A DNA stretch of 64,000 nt. Source: Datura wrightii. Lineage: Eukaryota; Streptophyta; Magnoliopsida; Solanales; Solanaceae. The stretch covers positions 72,454,501 through 72,518,500 of the forward strand of contig JASDFA010000007.1 in the NCBI GenBank assembly GCA_035772735.1, read 5' to 3'. This document shows, one piece after another, positions 1 to 12,279 of this stretch. The position numbers were made by a program, and so were the translations under genes. The stretch's first letter is position 1; every line of letters begins with the position of its first letter. A model generated the notes under the pieces. The model ran no database searches, had not been told where the DNA came from, and saw nothing but the letters and a program-made list of their open reading frames with translations.

Positions 1-1358
1 AGCCATCATGCATCTCTGGAATGTGGCGGGTGCATTACATAACCCAAATGGCATCCTCCTAAAAGCATATGTCCCATAAGGACAGGTAAAAGTGGTCTTC
101 TCTTGGTCTTCCGGAGCTATGGCTATTTGGTTATAGCCAGAGTACCCATCGAGGAAACAATAATATTCCTGTCTAGCCAACCTATCTAATATCTGATCCA
201 TGAATGGTATAGGATAATGATCTTTCCTTGTGGCTTCATTAAGCTTTCTATAGTCCATTCAAATCTGCCAGCGTGTGATGGTTCATGTAGGAATCAGCTC
301 ATTTTTCTCATTGGTGACCACGGTCATCCCTCCTTTCTTTGGAACGCACTGAACGGGGCTGACCCATTCACTATCTGAAATCGGGTAGACCACACCTGCA
401 TCTAGCCATTTAATTATTTCTTTCCTAACCACATCCTTCATTGCTGGATTTAGCCTTCGCTAAGGCTGAACAGTTGTTTTTGCTCCTGTGTCCATGAAAA
501 TCCTGTGTGCAAAAAGCTGGATTGATACCCTGAATATCTGACATTTGCCAACCCATTGCTTTCTTTCTTTTTCTGAGGACACCCAATGCTTCCTTCTCCT
601 GTGCCTCCATCAATTCTGCGGAGATGATAACTGGCAACATCTCATCTTCCCCTAGAAATACATATTTTAAATGGGGAGGCAATTCTTTCAATTCCAACTT
701 TGGTGCTTCCTCAATGGATGGTTTCGGCAATGGCTCCAGAGACCTCATCAAAGACTGAAATTCTTGTTTCCTCGGATGCATTTGTGACTCATTCAGCATT
801 TGTACCAACTCATAAGCGTCTCTATCTCCAAAATGATCGGAGTTCATCAACACTCTTTCCAGTGGGTCTTGAGATTCATCAATCTGACGAATTTCTTCTT
901 GATCAAACACACTGATTGCTGAAAGCTCCTCATGTATGGCCGACAACTTCATGGCCTTAAATATATCAAATACCTCAACTTTGTGATGTGCCCGCATGGT
1001 TAGCTTCCTTTCAGCTACATCAATAAGTGCTTTTCCGGTAGCCAAGAAGGGAGTCCAAAATAAATGGGACTTCCGCGTCTGGCTCAAAATCCAACACGAC
1101 AAAATCAACTAGGAAGATAAGGGAGCCCACTTGCACCAGCACGTCCTCCACAATGCCATCAGGTCTGGCTAAGGAGCGATCCGCTAGTTGCAATATCACT
1201 GTTGTTGGTCTAGGACTCCCTAGCCCCAACTTCTTGAATACCGATGTCGGCATCAAGTTAATGCTAGCTCCCAAATCACATAATCCGCGAGCTCGGATAC
1301 TCTGCCCAATTGTAATTTGTATTGTAAAGCTCCCAGGGTTCATGAGCTTTGTGGGCAA
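1..1358 (-). pseudogene. Ath1 protease and N-terminal reverse transcriptase
   Basis: The protease (about 1000-1358) would cleave the gag-pol polyprotein. It keeps the retropepsin signature CDLGASINLM with its catalytic Asp, followed by the conserved second half ending near ATGKALIDV. Compared with Ath2, two bases are missing near 1050, at the junction between PFIL and the FLATGK region, which shifts the frame. The linker then runs through KELPPHLKYVFLGE into the RT start, and the finger/palm region continues off the left edge. Function is therefore lost at the protease frameshift. The assignment rests on near-identity to the Ath2 copy and on the protease motif. Confidence 0.85.
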
Positions 1359-1379
1359 CCTATTTTGTATCCGAGAAGT

Positions 1380-3165
1380 TCACTCCTCCGTAAGAGCCAC
1401 CGTAGCATACTCAGTCAACCTGCTTTTGTTCGCCACGATGTCCTTCATATACTTTGCGTACTTCGGCACTCCCTGCAAAACATCAACAATAGGTAAGTTA
1501 ATGTGTACCTGTTTCAGCACCTCCGTGAACTTTTTAAAACACGCCTCCTCCTTGTGTTTCTTTAATCGTTGTGGGAATGGGGTTGGTGGTCTTTTTGGTC
1601 CAACCTCTTCTTTCTTCCCCCTCTCATCACTTTGCTCCCTCTCAGTTTCTACTGCTCCCGACCGTTGAGGTGGTCTTTCTGGTTCCACCTCTTTAAGCTG
1701 TAAACCACTCCTTATTGTCACTGCATTCACTTCCTTGGGGTTGGGATCCGTGTCACTCGGAAGTCCTCCTCTAGGCCTGGTGTTTTGGGCTCCAACAAAT
1801 TGCCCAAACTAGTACTCCAGCACCTTTGTAGCTAACTGATTGTTCTTTACCTCGGCTACCAATTTCACGTAGTCAGCCTGCAATTGAGCTTGGTTAGCTA
1901 TCATTGTCTTGAACATCTCCTCAATGCTGGGTGATGGTGGCGAAGGAGGTGCATTGTTGCTTCTATATTGTGCCTAATAATTCTGCTGCCCTCCTTGAGT
2001 TCTCTGCGCCCCCAGATTCGAACCTTGCCCTTGATGGTTATTGCTACCCCAAGAGAAATTTTGGTGGTTCCTCTAGTTGGAATTGTAGCTGTTTCTATAC
2101 TGTAGGTGGTTATTTCTCTGTACATTTCCAACAAAGTTTACCGAATCAGGATTTGCTCCACAACACTCAGCTGAGTGTTCACTACTCCCGCATACTTCAC
2201 ACCAAATCTGTTTCACTACATTCACTGGGGCTTGAGACTGGTTCATGCTTATGTTACTGAAGTGGGTGTTGAGTTGATTCTGTAACGCAGCTATCTGTGC
2301 AGCGATAATTGTAAAACCATCCACTTCTAGGACTCCTGTTGCTTTCCTTGTTCCTCCCCTTTATGAATCCGCATTCCACTCCGGATTTCCCTGAGAAATG
2401 CGATTCAACAAGGTATACAGCTCCTCATAAGTTTTCTCCAATGCTTGTCCCCCAGTTGTTGAGTCTAGCAAGATTTTTGTGTGGGGTTCCAAACCCTCTA
2501 TGAAAGTATGCACCAGCACGCCATTGGATTGGTGATGATGAGGACAATCCCGCAACATAGATTTGAATCTCTACCAGGCTTGATATAGATTCTCTCCCTC
2601 TCTCTGTTTAAAACTTAGAAATTCACTTCTAAGTCTTTCTGTTTTACCGGATAGGAAGAACTGAATGAAGAATTTCCTTGCAAGATCATCCCACGTGGTG
2701 ATGGAATTAGGTGGCTCAGCTTTCAACCACCTCTTGGCTTCTCCCAAAAGTGAAAATGGGAACAATGTAAGCCGAACATAATCTGATGACACTCCAGCGG
2801 GGATGTAAGTGTCACTTATCTCCAAAAAATTTTGAAAATGTTGTTGTGGATCCTCATGAGGGAGACCTATGAACTGCCCGCTGGTGTGTAGAAATTGCAC
2901 CATGTTTTGTTTAAGCTCGAACCTCCCTCCTGGCTCAGGTTTGCGAATGCTAGATGTGACATTGTTAGCATGTGGGATTGCCACCTCGCGAACTGGCCTA
3001 GCTGCCATCTCCTTGGGCACTAACATTGCCCTTACAACTGGTGGATTCTGTTGTTGCTCCAAGATTATTTGTTTGAGCAACTGCAGCTTTTTCTCTAGAG
3101 CTTCTCTCCTTTGACGATGAAATTGTGTTTCCGGCTCTAAATATGAGTCCACCAGCTCCTTGTCT
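1380..3165 (-). pseudogene. Ath1 gag
   Basis: This is the structural capsid/nucleocapsid part of the polyprotein. The N-terminal half contains the retrotransposon gag core (region around LFPFSLLGEAKRWL and the following Lys/Arg-rich segment), as in Athila gag. Downstream is a zinc knuckle, CEVCGSSEHSAECC (CX2CX4HX4C if the last Cys is used), near 2190-2230. The C-terminal part has the linker TIRSGLQLKEVE and the conserved PQRLKKHKEEACFKKF block before the protease. Stops at about 2571 (GAG to TAG relative to Ath2) and about 2361 break the frame. No clear start codon was resolved: the frame is open back to a stop just beyond 3165. Confidence 0.85.
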
Positions 3166-3278
3166 CTTGCCAGTGTTCAACAGAAATTAGTATCGGCAAA
3201 ATACAGGCTAAGACCAAGTTGTCAACACTAAGAAGAAATAGTAAACTAACACTTAAGAAATATTTACCAATTGCCAGT

Positions 3279-3295
3279 CCCCGGCAATGGCGCCA
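3279..3295 (-). promoter_or_regulatory. Ath1 primer-binding site (tRNA-Asp type)
   Basis: On the minus strand this reads TGGCGCCATTGCCGGGG, complementary to the 3' end of plant tRNA-Asp (GTC) except for one G-to-A change at a CpG. It lies six bases from the LTR edge, where minus-strand DNA synthesis would be primed. Confidence 0.88.
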
Positions 3296-3301
3296 AAAAC
3301 T

Positions 3302-4717
3302 TGTTCGGGCGATTTCGGGTATTAACTACACGCAAGTGCACGTGGTCGAACAAGTAGTAAAGTGGCTCAAGTAAGCCAAGTATCGATCCCACAGGGACTG
3401 GTCTAAAGTAACAATCTACTCAAGTGTCAATAAACTTTAATTCGAAATTGCAGACAACAATGTGAAGAAAAGTTTGATATTTTGTTTCCTAATTTTATAC
3501 TAAGTCTAAAACGAATATCTAATTTGAGTCTGAACTATAAGTATGAGCATGCTGAGGTTAAATGAACATGTAGAGAAATAAATTATCGATACAATTTGGT
3601 TAATCTTTTCCTCCAGTTGCTAGTCAAGAATTATTGCCTATGGATTAAAACTCTCGTATTTAACCCAACTTAAGAATCATGAACCTTCCACCTACATTTC
3701 TGTGATAAAACGAAATTCATGATCTAGCCATACAAAACCGATCCTTTAATTGACTAATATGACTTTCTAGTATATTTCTATCCTGAAGGTAAATCAATTC
3801 TCAATTTTCCCAAACTAAGAAAAGATCATATCCTATTAATTCACAACTTTCCAATTTCTTGCTCTCTCGAGTGAAACTGGACTTTTTAGATGTACATTAA
3901 CGTTGGCCACACATTAATGCAGTAAGAGCAAGAATCAATAGAACAACCATGGAAGAAAAGATGAAAAACCAATTTATCAATAGTCACATTTCAATACAAT
4001 TGTTCTTAACCTCAGTAAGAAGGGAATTTAGCCACTCATTTGTGGATTAAACATCGTTAAATGAGTGTTAATCATACAAACAATTGAAATAAAGAAGAAG
4101 GAGATAGAGAAAAACCCTGAGATTTTCGTCCCCTCAACTGCCTGTAACCCACGTTCTTGATCCACCAAGTCAGAATTATTAAAAATGAACCTAAGTGTTC
4201 TATTTATACTAGTGGGAATTTTTCCCGAAATAACAAACAACGTGTCACGGAGTGCATCGCGGAGCAGTGCCTCCGTGACACGCCACCAACGCGGACCCTT
4301 ACTGGAATCCGGACGTCCAGGTATTAAGGCCCAACGTGGCACGACGTGCAACACGGGGCTAGGCCAACGTGCCACAGCCCCAACGTGCACCTTTACTAGA
4401 ATTTGGCAAAAATTCCATATCCAGGCAGAATGCATCCGCGATGGCAGCGTGACACGGCTCCATTGCAGAGCCCCTTTAATTTATGCTCTCCTTGTGCTTT
4501 TTCCCTTGCACTCTTCCGAGTCCAATTCCGATTTCTCCCAACATGCCTCTTAGCTTCGTACAATTACATTTTTCCTGTGAAATCACGCTAATCATGTTGG
4601 TTAGTATAAATTCACATTTTATTACAATTGACATGATAATGTATAAACATCGATAGATAAACAAGGCAAAGTGACACATTTGAGTATCACTTGGGCATAT
4701 AAATTTGCCCAAGATCA
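3302..4717 (-). repeat. Ath1 5' LTR
   Basis: This is a complete 1416-bp LTR, reading TGATCTTGGGC... to ...CGAACA on the minus strand. It is closely similar to the two LTRs of Ath2 and more distantly to the copies at 13275, 42927 and 52255. It contains a TATA box (minus, 4200-4208). Upstream of this is a 12-bp inverted repeat with an 18-nt spacer. It holds no gene; apparent reading frames on the plus strand cross the LTR without family similarity. Confidence 0.9.
4200..4282 (-). promoter_or_regulatory. Ath1 LTR promoter: TATA box plus inverted repeat
   Basis: The TATA box TATAAATAG lies on the minus strand at 4200-4208. Thirty-two bases upstream (in the direction of transcription) is a perfect 12-bp inverted repeat, CGTGTCACGGAG (4241-4252) and CTCCGTGACACG (4271-4282), separated by 18 nt that contain GCGGAG. 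The same block recurs in every LTR of this family in the window and in the Tek5 LTR. Its promoter role is inferred from position. Confidence 0.65.
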
Positions 4718-5658
4718 GAACACTAGCTGAAGATGGTGCTTGGGCTTGTGATCTCTGCTGAAACTGTTGACTGTAGACACCGCCGGACCTCTGATGTGAA
4801 AACCCATGGCTACCTTTTCGAGCCGTCTTTGCCTACCTCTCCCTCGCATGAGCCGCCTCCATCCGTTGGGCTTAAAACACCATGCCAGGAAATTCCATAT
4901 CTTGGTGAAGCATGGTAATCCTGCAACTTTGTCCAAATAACCAGCCACACCATGAATGAATCAGCTCACCCGCGCCCTCTGATCCATCACTAACTCTGAG
5001 GAGTACTTTGACAACCGAGTGAACTCAAGCGAATACTCCAACACTGTAATCCTTCCCTGCTTGAGGTTCAGAAACTCCACTGCTTTCAACTCCCTCATTT
5101 CCCGAGGGAAGAACTTGTTGAGAAAAGCCATGTGGAACTCATCCCAACTGATAGGTCCTGCTCCCACTGCCCTTCTATCCTTCCATTGCTTGTACCAAGT
5201 ATGAGTGACCTCTTTTAGCTGATAAGAGGCCAAGTCCACACACTCCCCATTTGTCACCCCCATATCCTGAGTGACCTTCAAGATCCCTTTAATGAACTCA
5301 TGTGGATCCTCATCCACTTTTAATCCTGTAAACTTAGGAGTGTTCATCCTCAGGAAGTCTCTAATCTGAGCCATCGCTGCATTTCCATTCTATGGGACCT
5401 ATGCAACAGCCTGTAGGTTGACTAAGCTGTCAAGGCCTGTGCCAACATCTGAATAGCTACTCGAAACTCAACGTGGGCAGCTGGATCTGGTGCCTGGGGC
5501 TCCTGAATAGGTGGGGCTTGCTGATGCCGATGGTCATTGCCAGCCCCGTGTCCTTCCTCATTCCATTCCTCCGTCCGGTCATCCTTATAGGATCTATAAT
5601 TCAACAATTGCGAATCACACAAATTAGAAGGATGGAGAGACTTTTCATCGCATGACAT
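4718..5658 (-). pseudogene. Tek1 gag (interrupted)
   Basis: Capsid protein of the chromovirus. The N-terminal segment (5422-5658) is polar and Gln/Pro-rich. The central core (4961-5374) matches chromovirus gag, including FLRMNTPKFTG, DEDPHEFIKGI, TWYKQW, WDEFHMAFLNKFFP and the EYSLEFTRLSKY segment. Stops near 5422 and 4961 split it, and the frame continues to the Ath1 insertion. The CCHC knuckle and all of pol are missing from the window. The start is uncertain, because the leftmost Met of the open frame precedes a region that is poorly conserved between chromoviruses. Confidence 0.85.
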
Positions 5659-5792
5659 AGAACATGAAAGAAAGAATCATTTCCTAAACGTCTAGTAGCC
5701 TCTTCGTCATAGGTGTGTCGCACTTCATGACCATTAAAAAGACTCTACTTAATGCGACTTTCAAACATCCAAGGACATTTCAAACCTGGGAC

Positions 5793-5803
5793 CTCTGATA
5801 CCA
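5793..5803 (-). promoter_or_regulatory. Tek1 primer-binding site (initiator tRNA-Met type)
   Basis: The minus strand reads TGGTATCAGAG, complementary to the 3' end of plant initiator tRNA-Met, four bases inside the LTR end (...GTGACA). This is the primer normally used by chromoviruses. Confidence 0.9.
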
Positions 5804-5807
5804 AGTT

Positions 5808-8119
5808 TGTCACGACCTCAACATACACCCGGATTGTAGACACGGGATAAGGGACCCCGAGAGACCCCAAGTTGACCCATGGCACATACATATATCTAGT
5901 ATCATTAAAATAAGCTGAATATTAAACATAAAATATAGCGGAAATATAACCATAGAAAAATGTCAGGAAATACTAGACGTACACAAAAGCTGAGTACTAC
6001 ATACTTGTCTGAAAGCCTTTACTACGTATGATTGGTTGATGGGACAACATCCCCAACTAACCCGAACAATACTGAAATACAAGATAACATAAAAGTCTAT
6101 CAAACGGCCATCGGAACACGAGGACTCACCACTAAGCTGAGAGGGTAAGGTGAGATGGACTAGGGATGAGGATAAGCCTGAGATCCGAACCCTGTACCGT
6201 AAAACGCTACAACATAGAAAGTATGCAGTCAGTATGTGGAATGTACCGAGTATGCATGGTAACTAAAATGGACATTTAAAAGTAGAATAAAACTCACAAG
6301 TAAACGTAGGATAAGGACATCATGCATATATCATAAACTCCGTACGAAAACATAAGGCTCAAGGCTTACAAATCATTCATAAAGCATTCATAATCATGAT
6401 CGTAAGTAAACTTTATCAAAACATAACTTGGGCAAATAACATAAACATATCAAAGCAAAAGACATTCAGAACAATTGGAGGACTCATCATAACCGACATC
6501 ATCATGGTAGAGCCTTTCATGATGCCCAAACTATCTCACTCAAATGGGCAGAGCCAACCCTGGCTTGCCAGGCGAGGGTCGTGCATTAGGCGTGATATCA
6601 CATTTGAGGGGATCATTATCATTACAATATATTATTAGAAACCCATGTTGGCACGTGGTTACGAGACACTGGCGTAGTCCTTTGAATGTCAGGTTGCTCG
6701 GTGCTAGACATGGCTCCCAAAAACACAAATAGGCTCATAGGTAAATCAATACATCATGAATTAAGATTTTCATTGGCTAAAGTATAACATTTATCATAAT
6801 TGATCCCCTTTAGAACATTCTTATCCAAGAAGAAAAGGCCCTTTTCATCGGCCAACATCATAAATCGATAAATCATGTAATTCGTTTCATAAATCGTAAA
6901 TCATTCTTCAACGTATGGGCATTTACCAATACTTCATCATACTCATTTCTATCAAAATATGCTCATGTACATGGGTAACTTGACTTCATGCTTTTCCATC
7001 ATAAATAAATCAAAAAATATTAAATATTCATCATAAATCATAACTTTCATGAACCTTCCTCAAATGGGCATTTTAGATTTAAAAAGCTTTAAACATGATT
7101 TTAAAGAAAATAATATAAAACCTGTCTATCATTCATAATTCAATAATTAAAACTCAATTAAATCATATCCATAAAGAGAAATCACATTTTCATGCATTTG
7201 GGTAAAATCCCGTAGAACTTGAATAGGAGTATTCATGATTTAAATTGAAATTTGGGCATAGGTGTGAAAGAATTTCACCCATTCTAGAACCCCACATATC
7301 TGGAGATGGGTTGATTTGAAATTCCTTGAATACCCACAAAGAAATTGATGGAAACTTAGAAAAGAAGACCTTGAATCTCCCAAAAATCTCTCTAAAGTTC
7401 TTGCATGGGAATGGGCATGCATTAGGGACTTAACCCATCTTAACACACTCAAAAAGACACAAAATGACGTAGTTTAGGGTCTCAAAGCATGGAAAAGTTG
7501 AAAATGCCCTTAATATAATTTCCCTTCAGAACTGCTCCAGACGGACCAACAACCGATCCAACGAGTCGTTGCATAATACCACGACTCATGGTATCGAGTC
7601 ATTGGGTCCACTGCTTCATGAAATCTTCATATTCATCCCACGACTCATCAGGATGAGTCATTGCTTTAATCAATGGGTCGTTGGATTGACTGTATTCAAC
7701 CCCTTGACCATTCTGACTTTCCTTTCCACGAGCCTCACCATGACTCGTGGTGGAATCCAACGAGTCGTGGTCTCCATCCATTGTATGCACTAGAATTCTC
7801 AACCCTTAAACAACGACTATAAACAACGGGACATTACTTCTCAGCACGAATCATGGGATTCCCCATTGTTTACCCATCAGCCTAAGCTCAATCCTTCCAA
7901 TGACTGGTAACAACGACTCGTTGCTCCCGACAACGAATCTTTACACCGTCCGTTGTCTCCACTACTTCCATGAACCCCCTATTCCATGACTGCTTCCGAC
8001 GACTCATTGTATCCAACCACGAGTCATTGGGTCGCCCGTCTTGTGATGTTTTTGCCAATTTTTTGCACTTTTCAAATTCAACTCCCGGGTCTATTCTTAG
8101 GCCATTTTGTGGTATTACA
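5808..8119 (-). repeat. Tek1 5' LTR
   Basis: This LTR is 2312 bp, TGTAATACC... to ...TCGTGACA on the minus strand. It shares blocks with the Tek3 LTR at 35874 (for example around 6541-6720) and its U3 end resembles the Tek2 LTR start. The part nearest 8119 (about 7555-8045) is an array of direct and inverted ACGACTCGT-like motifs, with exact copies at 7561, 7760 and 7913. There is no gene. Confidence 0.88.
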
Positions 8120-8674
8120 ATCTCGACCGTCTCAGCTTATTTCATTTCCTCTATTTAGTATATCTAGTTGGTCATTGCATGTTATTTCTGTTCTATCATT
8201 TATATTCGGTTATGCTTTCTCTCACTTACTCAGTACATTCAAAGTACTGATGCACACTTTTACGCTGTATCATTTCATGATACAGCTGCTGGTTCTCAGA
8301 CTCAGCATCATTAGTAGTCGTAGTTCAGATTTTCCTCAGTAGCATAAGTGTGAGTCCTCATCCTTCGATGGCGTTATTTGATGTCTTTCAGTTATTTCAT
8401 TACTTTTAGTTAGATTTATAGTTAGCTGGCGGCTTGTCCCAACAACTCATCAGCTAGATGGCTTTCAGACAAAGACTTGATTTCAGACATTCGGATGTTT
8501 AAAACTTTATAATTCAGTTTTTAGCCTTTATAAATGTTTCATATTGTTATTTCAAAGTTTCCGCTATACATGTTTTACTCGGAATACTAGTGTATGAAGA
8601 CCAGGGGTTGACTTGGGGTTACTCGTGACTCCAAGTACCGTGTCCCTTCTAGGGTGTAGACTTTGGTTGTGACA
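8120..8674 (+). repeat. Tek2 5' LTR, 3' end only
   Basis: These 555 bp match the last part of the Tek2 3' LTR (about 26470-27015) and end in GTGACA directly before the primer-binding site. The upstream four-fifths of the LTR lies beyond the Tek1 insertion, outside the window. Confidence 0.88.
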
Positions 8675-8678
8675 AACT

Positions 8679-8688
8679 TGGTATCAGA
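8679..8688 (+). promoter_or_regulatory. Tek2 primer-binding site
   Basis: TGGTATCAGA, complementary to the 3' end of initiator tRNA-Met; the following bases have diverged (CC instead of GC). It is four bases after the LTR. Confidence 0.85.
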
Positions 8689-8894
8689 CCACTAGGTTTA
8701 GAGTATCCTCGGAATGTTTTAAAGCCACATCGAGTAGAGTCCTTTTCATGGGTTTGAAGCACGCCACACTTATGACGAGGAGGCAACGAGATGTTATTAG
8801 GAAAACCCTCTTCTGTTCATACTCTTTATCGTGCGTTAAAGTTCAATCCTAGAAACTTCCTTCTAACTCATGCTCTATTTCATTTTAGTGAACT

Positions 8895-9064
8895 ATGCCT
8901 CCCAAACGCGGTAATGGAAGAAGGGCTTGTAATGCCAAAAGACCTACCCCACTAGCCCCAGTAGCTCCTCAAGATGATTCAGTATCTACCACCGATTTCA
9001 GGGAGGCCATTCAACTGCTATCCCAAACAGTCACCAATCAGGTGAACCAACAGGTGGTTCCAGT
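8895..9064 (+). pseudogene. Tek2 gag, N-terminal fragment
   Basis: The frame begins at ATG 8895 with MPPKRGNGRR, the usual basic start of Tekay-type gag, followed by the DFREAIQLLSQTV segment that also occurs (as EFRVAIQMLAQAL) in Tek1. After about 57 codons it runs into the Ath2 LTR at 9065. The bases before the break (ccagt) are the expected left target duplication. The rest of gag is not found on the far side of Ath2. Confidence 0.85.
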
Positions 9065-10478
9065 TGTTCGCCGTTTGTTGGGTATAAAACTACACGCAAG
9101 TGCACGTGGTCGAACAAGTAGTAAAGTGACTCAAGTAAGCCAAGTATCGATCCCACAAGGACTGGGATGAAGTGCAATCTACTCAAGTGTACTATATTTC
9201 AATTCTAAAAATGCAGACAACAGTGTAACCAAGATTTTGATATTTTTGGTTTCTAATAATTATGCTAAGTCTAAACAATTATCTACTTTGAGTCTGAACT
9301 GTGGATATGAGCATGCTGAGGTTAACGAACATGTAATGAAATTAATTATCAACATAATTTGGTTAGTATTTTCCTTCGGTTGCTAGTCAAGAACTATTGC
9401 CAAGGGACTAAAACTCTCGTATTTAACCCCACTTAAGAATCATGAACCATCCACCTACATTTCTGTGATTAAATGCAATTCATGTTCTAGCCATACAAAC
9501 ACGGTTCCTAATTTGACTAATACGACTTTCAGGTATATTTTTATCCTGAAAGTAAATCAATTCCCAATTTTCCCAAACCAAGAAAGGATCATATCCTATT
9601 AATTCATAACTTTCCAATTTCGTGCTCTCTCGAGTGAAACCGGACTTTTTAGATATACATTAACGTGGGCCACACATTAATGCAGTAAGGACAAGAATCA
9701 ATAGAACAACCATGGAAGAAAACATGAAAAACCAAAGAATCAATGATCACATTTCATTACAAGTGATCATAACCTCAGCAAGAAGAGGAATTAGCCACTC
9801 ATTTGTGGATTAAACATTGTTAAATGAGTGTTAAACATACAAGCAATTGAATACAAGGAGAAGGAAAGAGAGAAAAACCCTGATAATTTCGTCCCCTCAA
9901 CTTCCTGTAACCCACGTTCTTGCTCCACCAAGTCAGAATATTGAAAAATGAACCTAAGTGTTCTATTTATACTAGTGGGAATTTTTCCCGGAATAACAAG
10001 CAACGTGTCACGGAGTGCATCGCGGAGCACTGCCTCCGTGACACGCTACCGACGCGGACCTTCACTGGAACTGGGGGTCCAGGAAATAAGGAACAACGTG
10101 GCACGGCGTGCCACGGAGCAATGCTACCGTGCCACGGACCTATTGTGTACCCTCTCTGGAAATTGGGCGAGAATTCCCTATCCAGGCAGAAGGCCTCCGA
10201 GATGGTAGCGTGACACGGCTCCATTGCGGAGCCCCTTTATTTTATGCTTTCCAATGCCTTGTCCCTTGCTCGCATCCGAGTTCAACCCCAATCTCTTCCA
10301 ACATGCATTTAAGCTTCCCAAAATTACATTTTACCAGCAAAACAATGCTAATCATGTTGGTTAGTATAAATTCACATTTTATTACCAATTACATGAGAAT
10401 GTATACACATTGATAGATAAACAAGGCTAAAATTCTACATTTAAGTATCACTTGGGCATATAAATTTGCCCAAGATCA
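9065..10478 (-). repeat. Ath2 3' LTR
   Basis: This 1414-bp LTR is nearly identical to the copy at 20267-21682, with only scattered substitutions. It begins at the break in Tek2 gag and is followed on the right by the purine-rich tract of the element. It contains no gene. Confidence 0.92.
9963..10045 (-). promoter_or_regulatory. Ath2 3' LTR promoter: TATA box plus inverted repeat
   Basis: TATA box TATAAATAG at 9963-9971 (minus). Upstream is the 12-bp inverted repeat CGTGTCACGGAG (10004-10015) / CTCCGTGACACG (10034-10045), with an 18-nt spacer. GCGGA recurs at 10022 and 10054, a 32-bp period. The same arrangement is at 21165-21247 in the other LTR. Confidence 0.65.
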
Positions 10479-12279
10479 CTTACCCCACACTTAAATCCTT
10501 GTTCGCCCTCGAACAACAATCCTACACCTCATGCAATTTACATCCCACCCTCGCTACTTTGGTTCGACAATTTAGGCTACGGTCATACCGATTATTCAAT
10601 ACAACAAATCATCAAGAAAACATGCACGGTCCTAACAATGCAATGACCTTCAATACATCAAGACCTCCTAGACTTAAGAATCGACTCTCGATATTGGCAA
10701 ACTCATGCAAATCAGCTGATCAAGATATCCAACACGAAAATTAATCTCTCATCAAGCATGTGCCCTCACAATACAAGAGAGTCTTCCCCTTTTTGCTCAT
10801 ATAAACTCACAAAATTTCAAGCAAGGGCATGAAAACACAATTTCGCTCTCTCTCCCAAAAGACTTCACATGCATCATGTCATGACCCATAAGCTTGCCCT
10901 TAGTGTATTACTCCACTAATATAAAGAAGTGCGATGTAAGATCACGTAGGACTTTAACTGGTTGTAATGAAAACTATGGAACTAGTAAATATCGGGTTAG
11001 CCAATAATAGCCACTAGCATCCTTAAGCGCCTTTTCAACACATCCCATCAGCTCATGGACATTGTTTCTTTTTTTCTTTTTCATCCTCCCATTCTTGATG
11101 TTTTTCTTTAGTTTGGCCCATCTTATTAAGCACCCTTGACACAACAACAAAGATTATTCCTGCACCTTCATTATAGTTTATTTATTACAATTGCACCTTC
11201 AATCTTTTCTTTTCTTCTATCACTCAGCTTTTCTTTTCCTTTCACCATTCTCACTATTTTGCCACTTTGGGAAAATGATTTTCTCTTCTTAAGCGCTTAA
11301 GAGTTTTGTATAGACTTTACGACTAATGAAAAGAAAGGATTAAGCTCGGTTTACACTTTTTGACAAAAGAAAAAAATAATAGGCTAAAGGCTCAACGGGC
11401 TGACTAGGGTATACAATCAAGGTGGGTACGACAATGAAAAATAGAAGCTTTTGGTTAAAACAAAGAAATGCCTACATCCTCTCCTACAATACACCTCCTT
11501 CATTTCGTTTTGTACACACACCAGGCAAGTTCTAGACACTTCACAATAGCATGGAATGACAAAACCTCATTTCACACTTATTGCACATGCTCAATTCCAG
11601 ATGTATTCACAGACTCTTCAATCAGCTAATTACAGGAATTCAAACATTAAGCCTCAATCACACTGAATCAAACTCTATGGCCTAGGTATCTCAACATATT
11701 TACATAGTTGCATGCTTTCATACGAATCACCTTTGCATTACAAATATCACGTACGACACGCAACCATAATTCCGCAACCATACAGTAGCTACAGGTTTTG
11801 GGATGCAACCCACAAAAGAAAAACAACTGAAAAATAATTGAAAAACCTACTCCTAATGACTACATTACCCTTAAGACGGTCGTCATCCATCCATCACACT
11901 AGGACTTCGGTTCAATGGGACCATCCTCGGTAAAAGAACCGAAAACAAACGCCGAGAAACCCAAGAATAAAAAAAAGAAATTTGAGAATAAATTTTTAAA
12001 ATATCGATCATTTCGATAAACAAAAATATGTACAAAATCAGCTAGCAACATTCAGCAACACACATCAATTTCACATATATTTACAATACAGAACAACAAC
12101 TTAACAATTCACAAATCACAGAGAACAACAAAATTTCACAGGCACGACAACAGATTAGAATATATACATAAAAACATAGCCAGCACCTAACTACTCCCAC
12201 CCCGCACTTATCTCGAACACTGTCCCCAATGTTCACAAAAGTTAAAATAGCACAAAAATTGGGTGGTGGAACTCCCTGA
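10479..12279 (-). other. Ath2 3' non-coding region with polypurine tract
   Basis: This is the region between the env-like ORF and the 3' LTR. Immediately beside the LTR (10479-10491) the minus strand reads AGTGTGGGGTAAG, the likely polypurine tract that primes plus-strand synthesis; the same tract abuts the LTRs at 21683 and 53747. The rest is AT-rich with pyrimidine runs (around 11070-11290) and no supported ORF. It is colinear with 53747-55521 of Ath3, and its first 416 bp are repeated at 21683-22098. Confidence 0.75.

Larger units (their letters stand above)
1..4717 (-). mobile_element. Ath1: Athila-like Ty3/gypsy retrotransposon, 5' part
   Basis: Minus-strand element, cut at the left window edge inside the reverse transcriptase. 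From right to left it has a complete 5' LTR, a tRNA-Asp-type primer-binding site, gag, protease and the start of RT. The protein order and the tRNA-Asp primer are typical of the Athila lineage. It is closely related to Ath2 over its whole length. Its right end abuts the gag of chromovirus Tek1, so it inserted there; the adjoining five bases (gaaca) are the expected target duplication, whose partner lies outside the window. Gag and protease carry several stops and a small deletion, so this copy is defective. Confidence 0.9.
4718..8119 (-). mobile_element. Tek1: Tekay/Del-like chromovirus, 5' part
   Basis: Minus-strand Ty3/gypsy element with a complete LTR (5808-8119), an initiator-Met-type primer-binding site, a short leader and the first part of gag, which is broken at 4717/4718 by Ath1. 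The remaining gag, pol and 3' LTR would lie beyond Ath1, to the left of the window. The right end sits inside the 5' LTR of Tek2: the sequence resuming at 8120 (atctcgaccg) matches the interior of the Tek2 3' LTR near 26470. The two chromoviruses are therefore in opposite orientation, with Tek1 the younger. Confidence 0.85.

Noticed and set aside
4185..4591. Plus-strand open frames across the Ath1 LTR
   Set aside because: They lie in non-coding LTR sequence, recur in the other LTR copies with changed frames and match no protein family.
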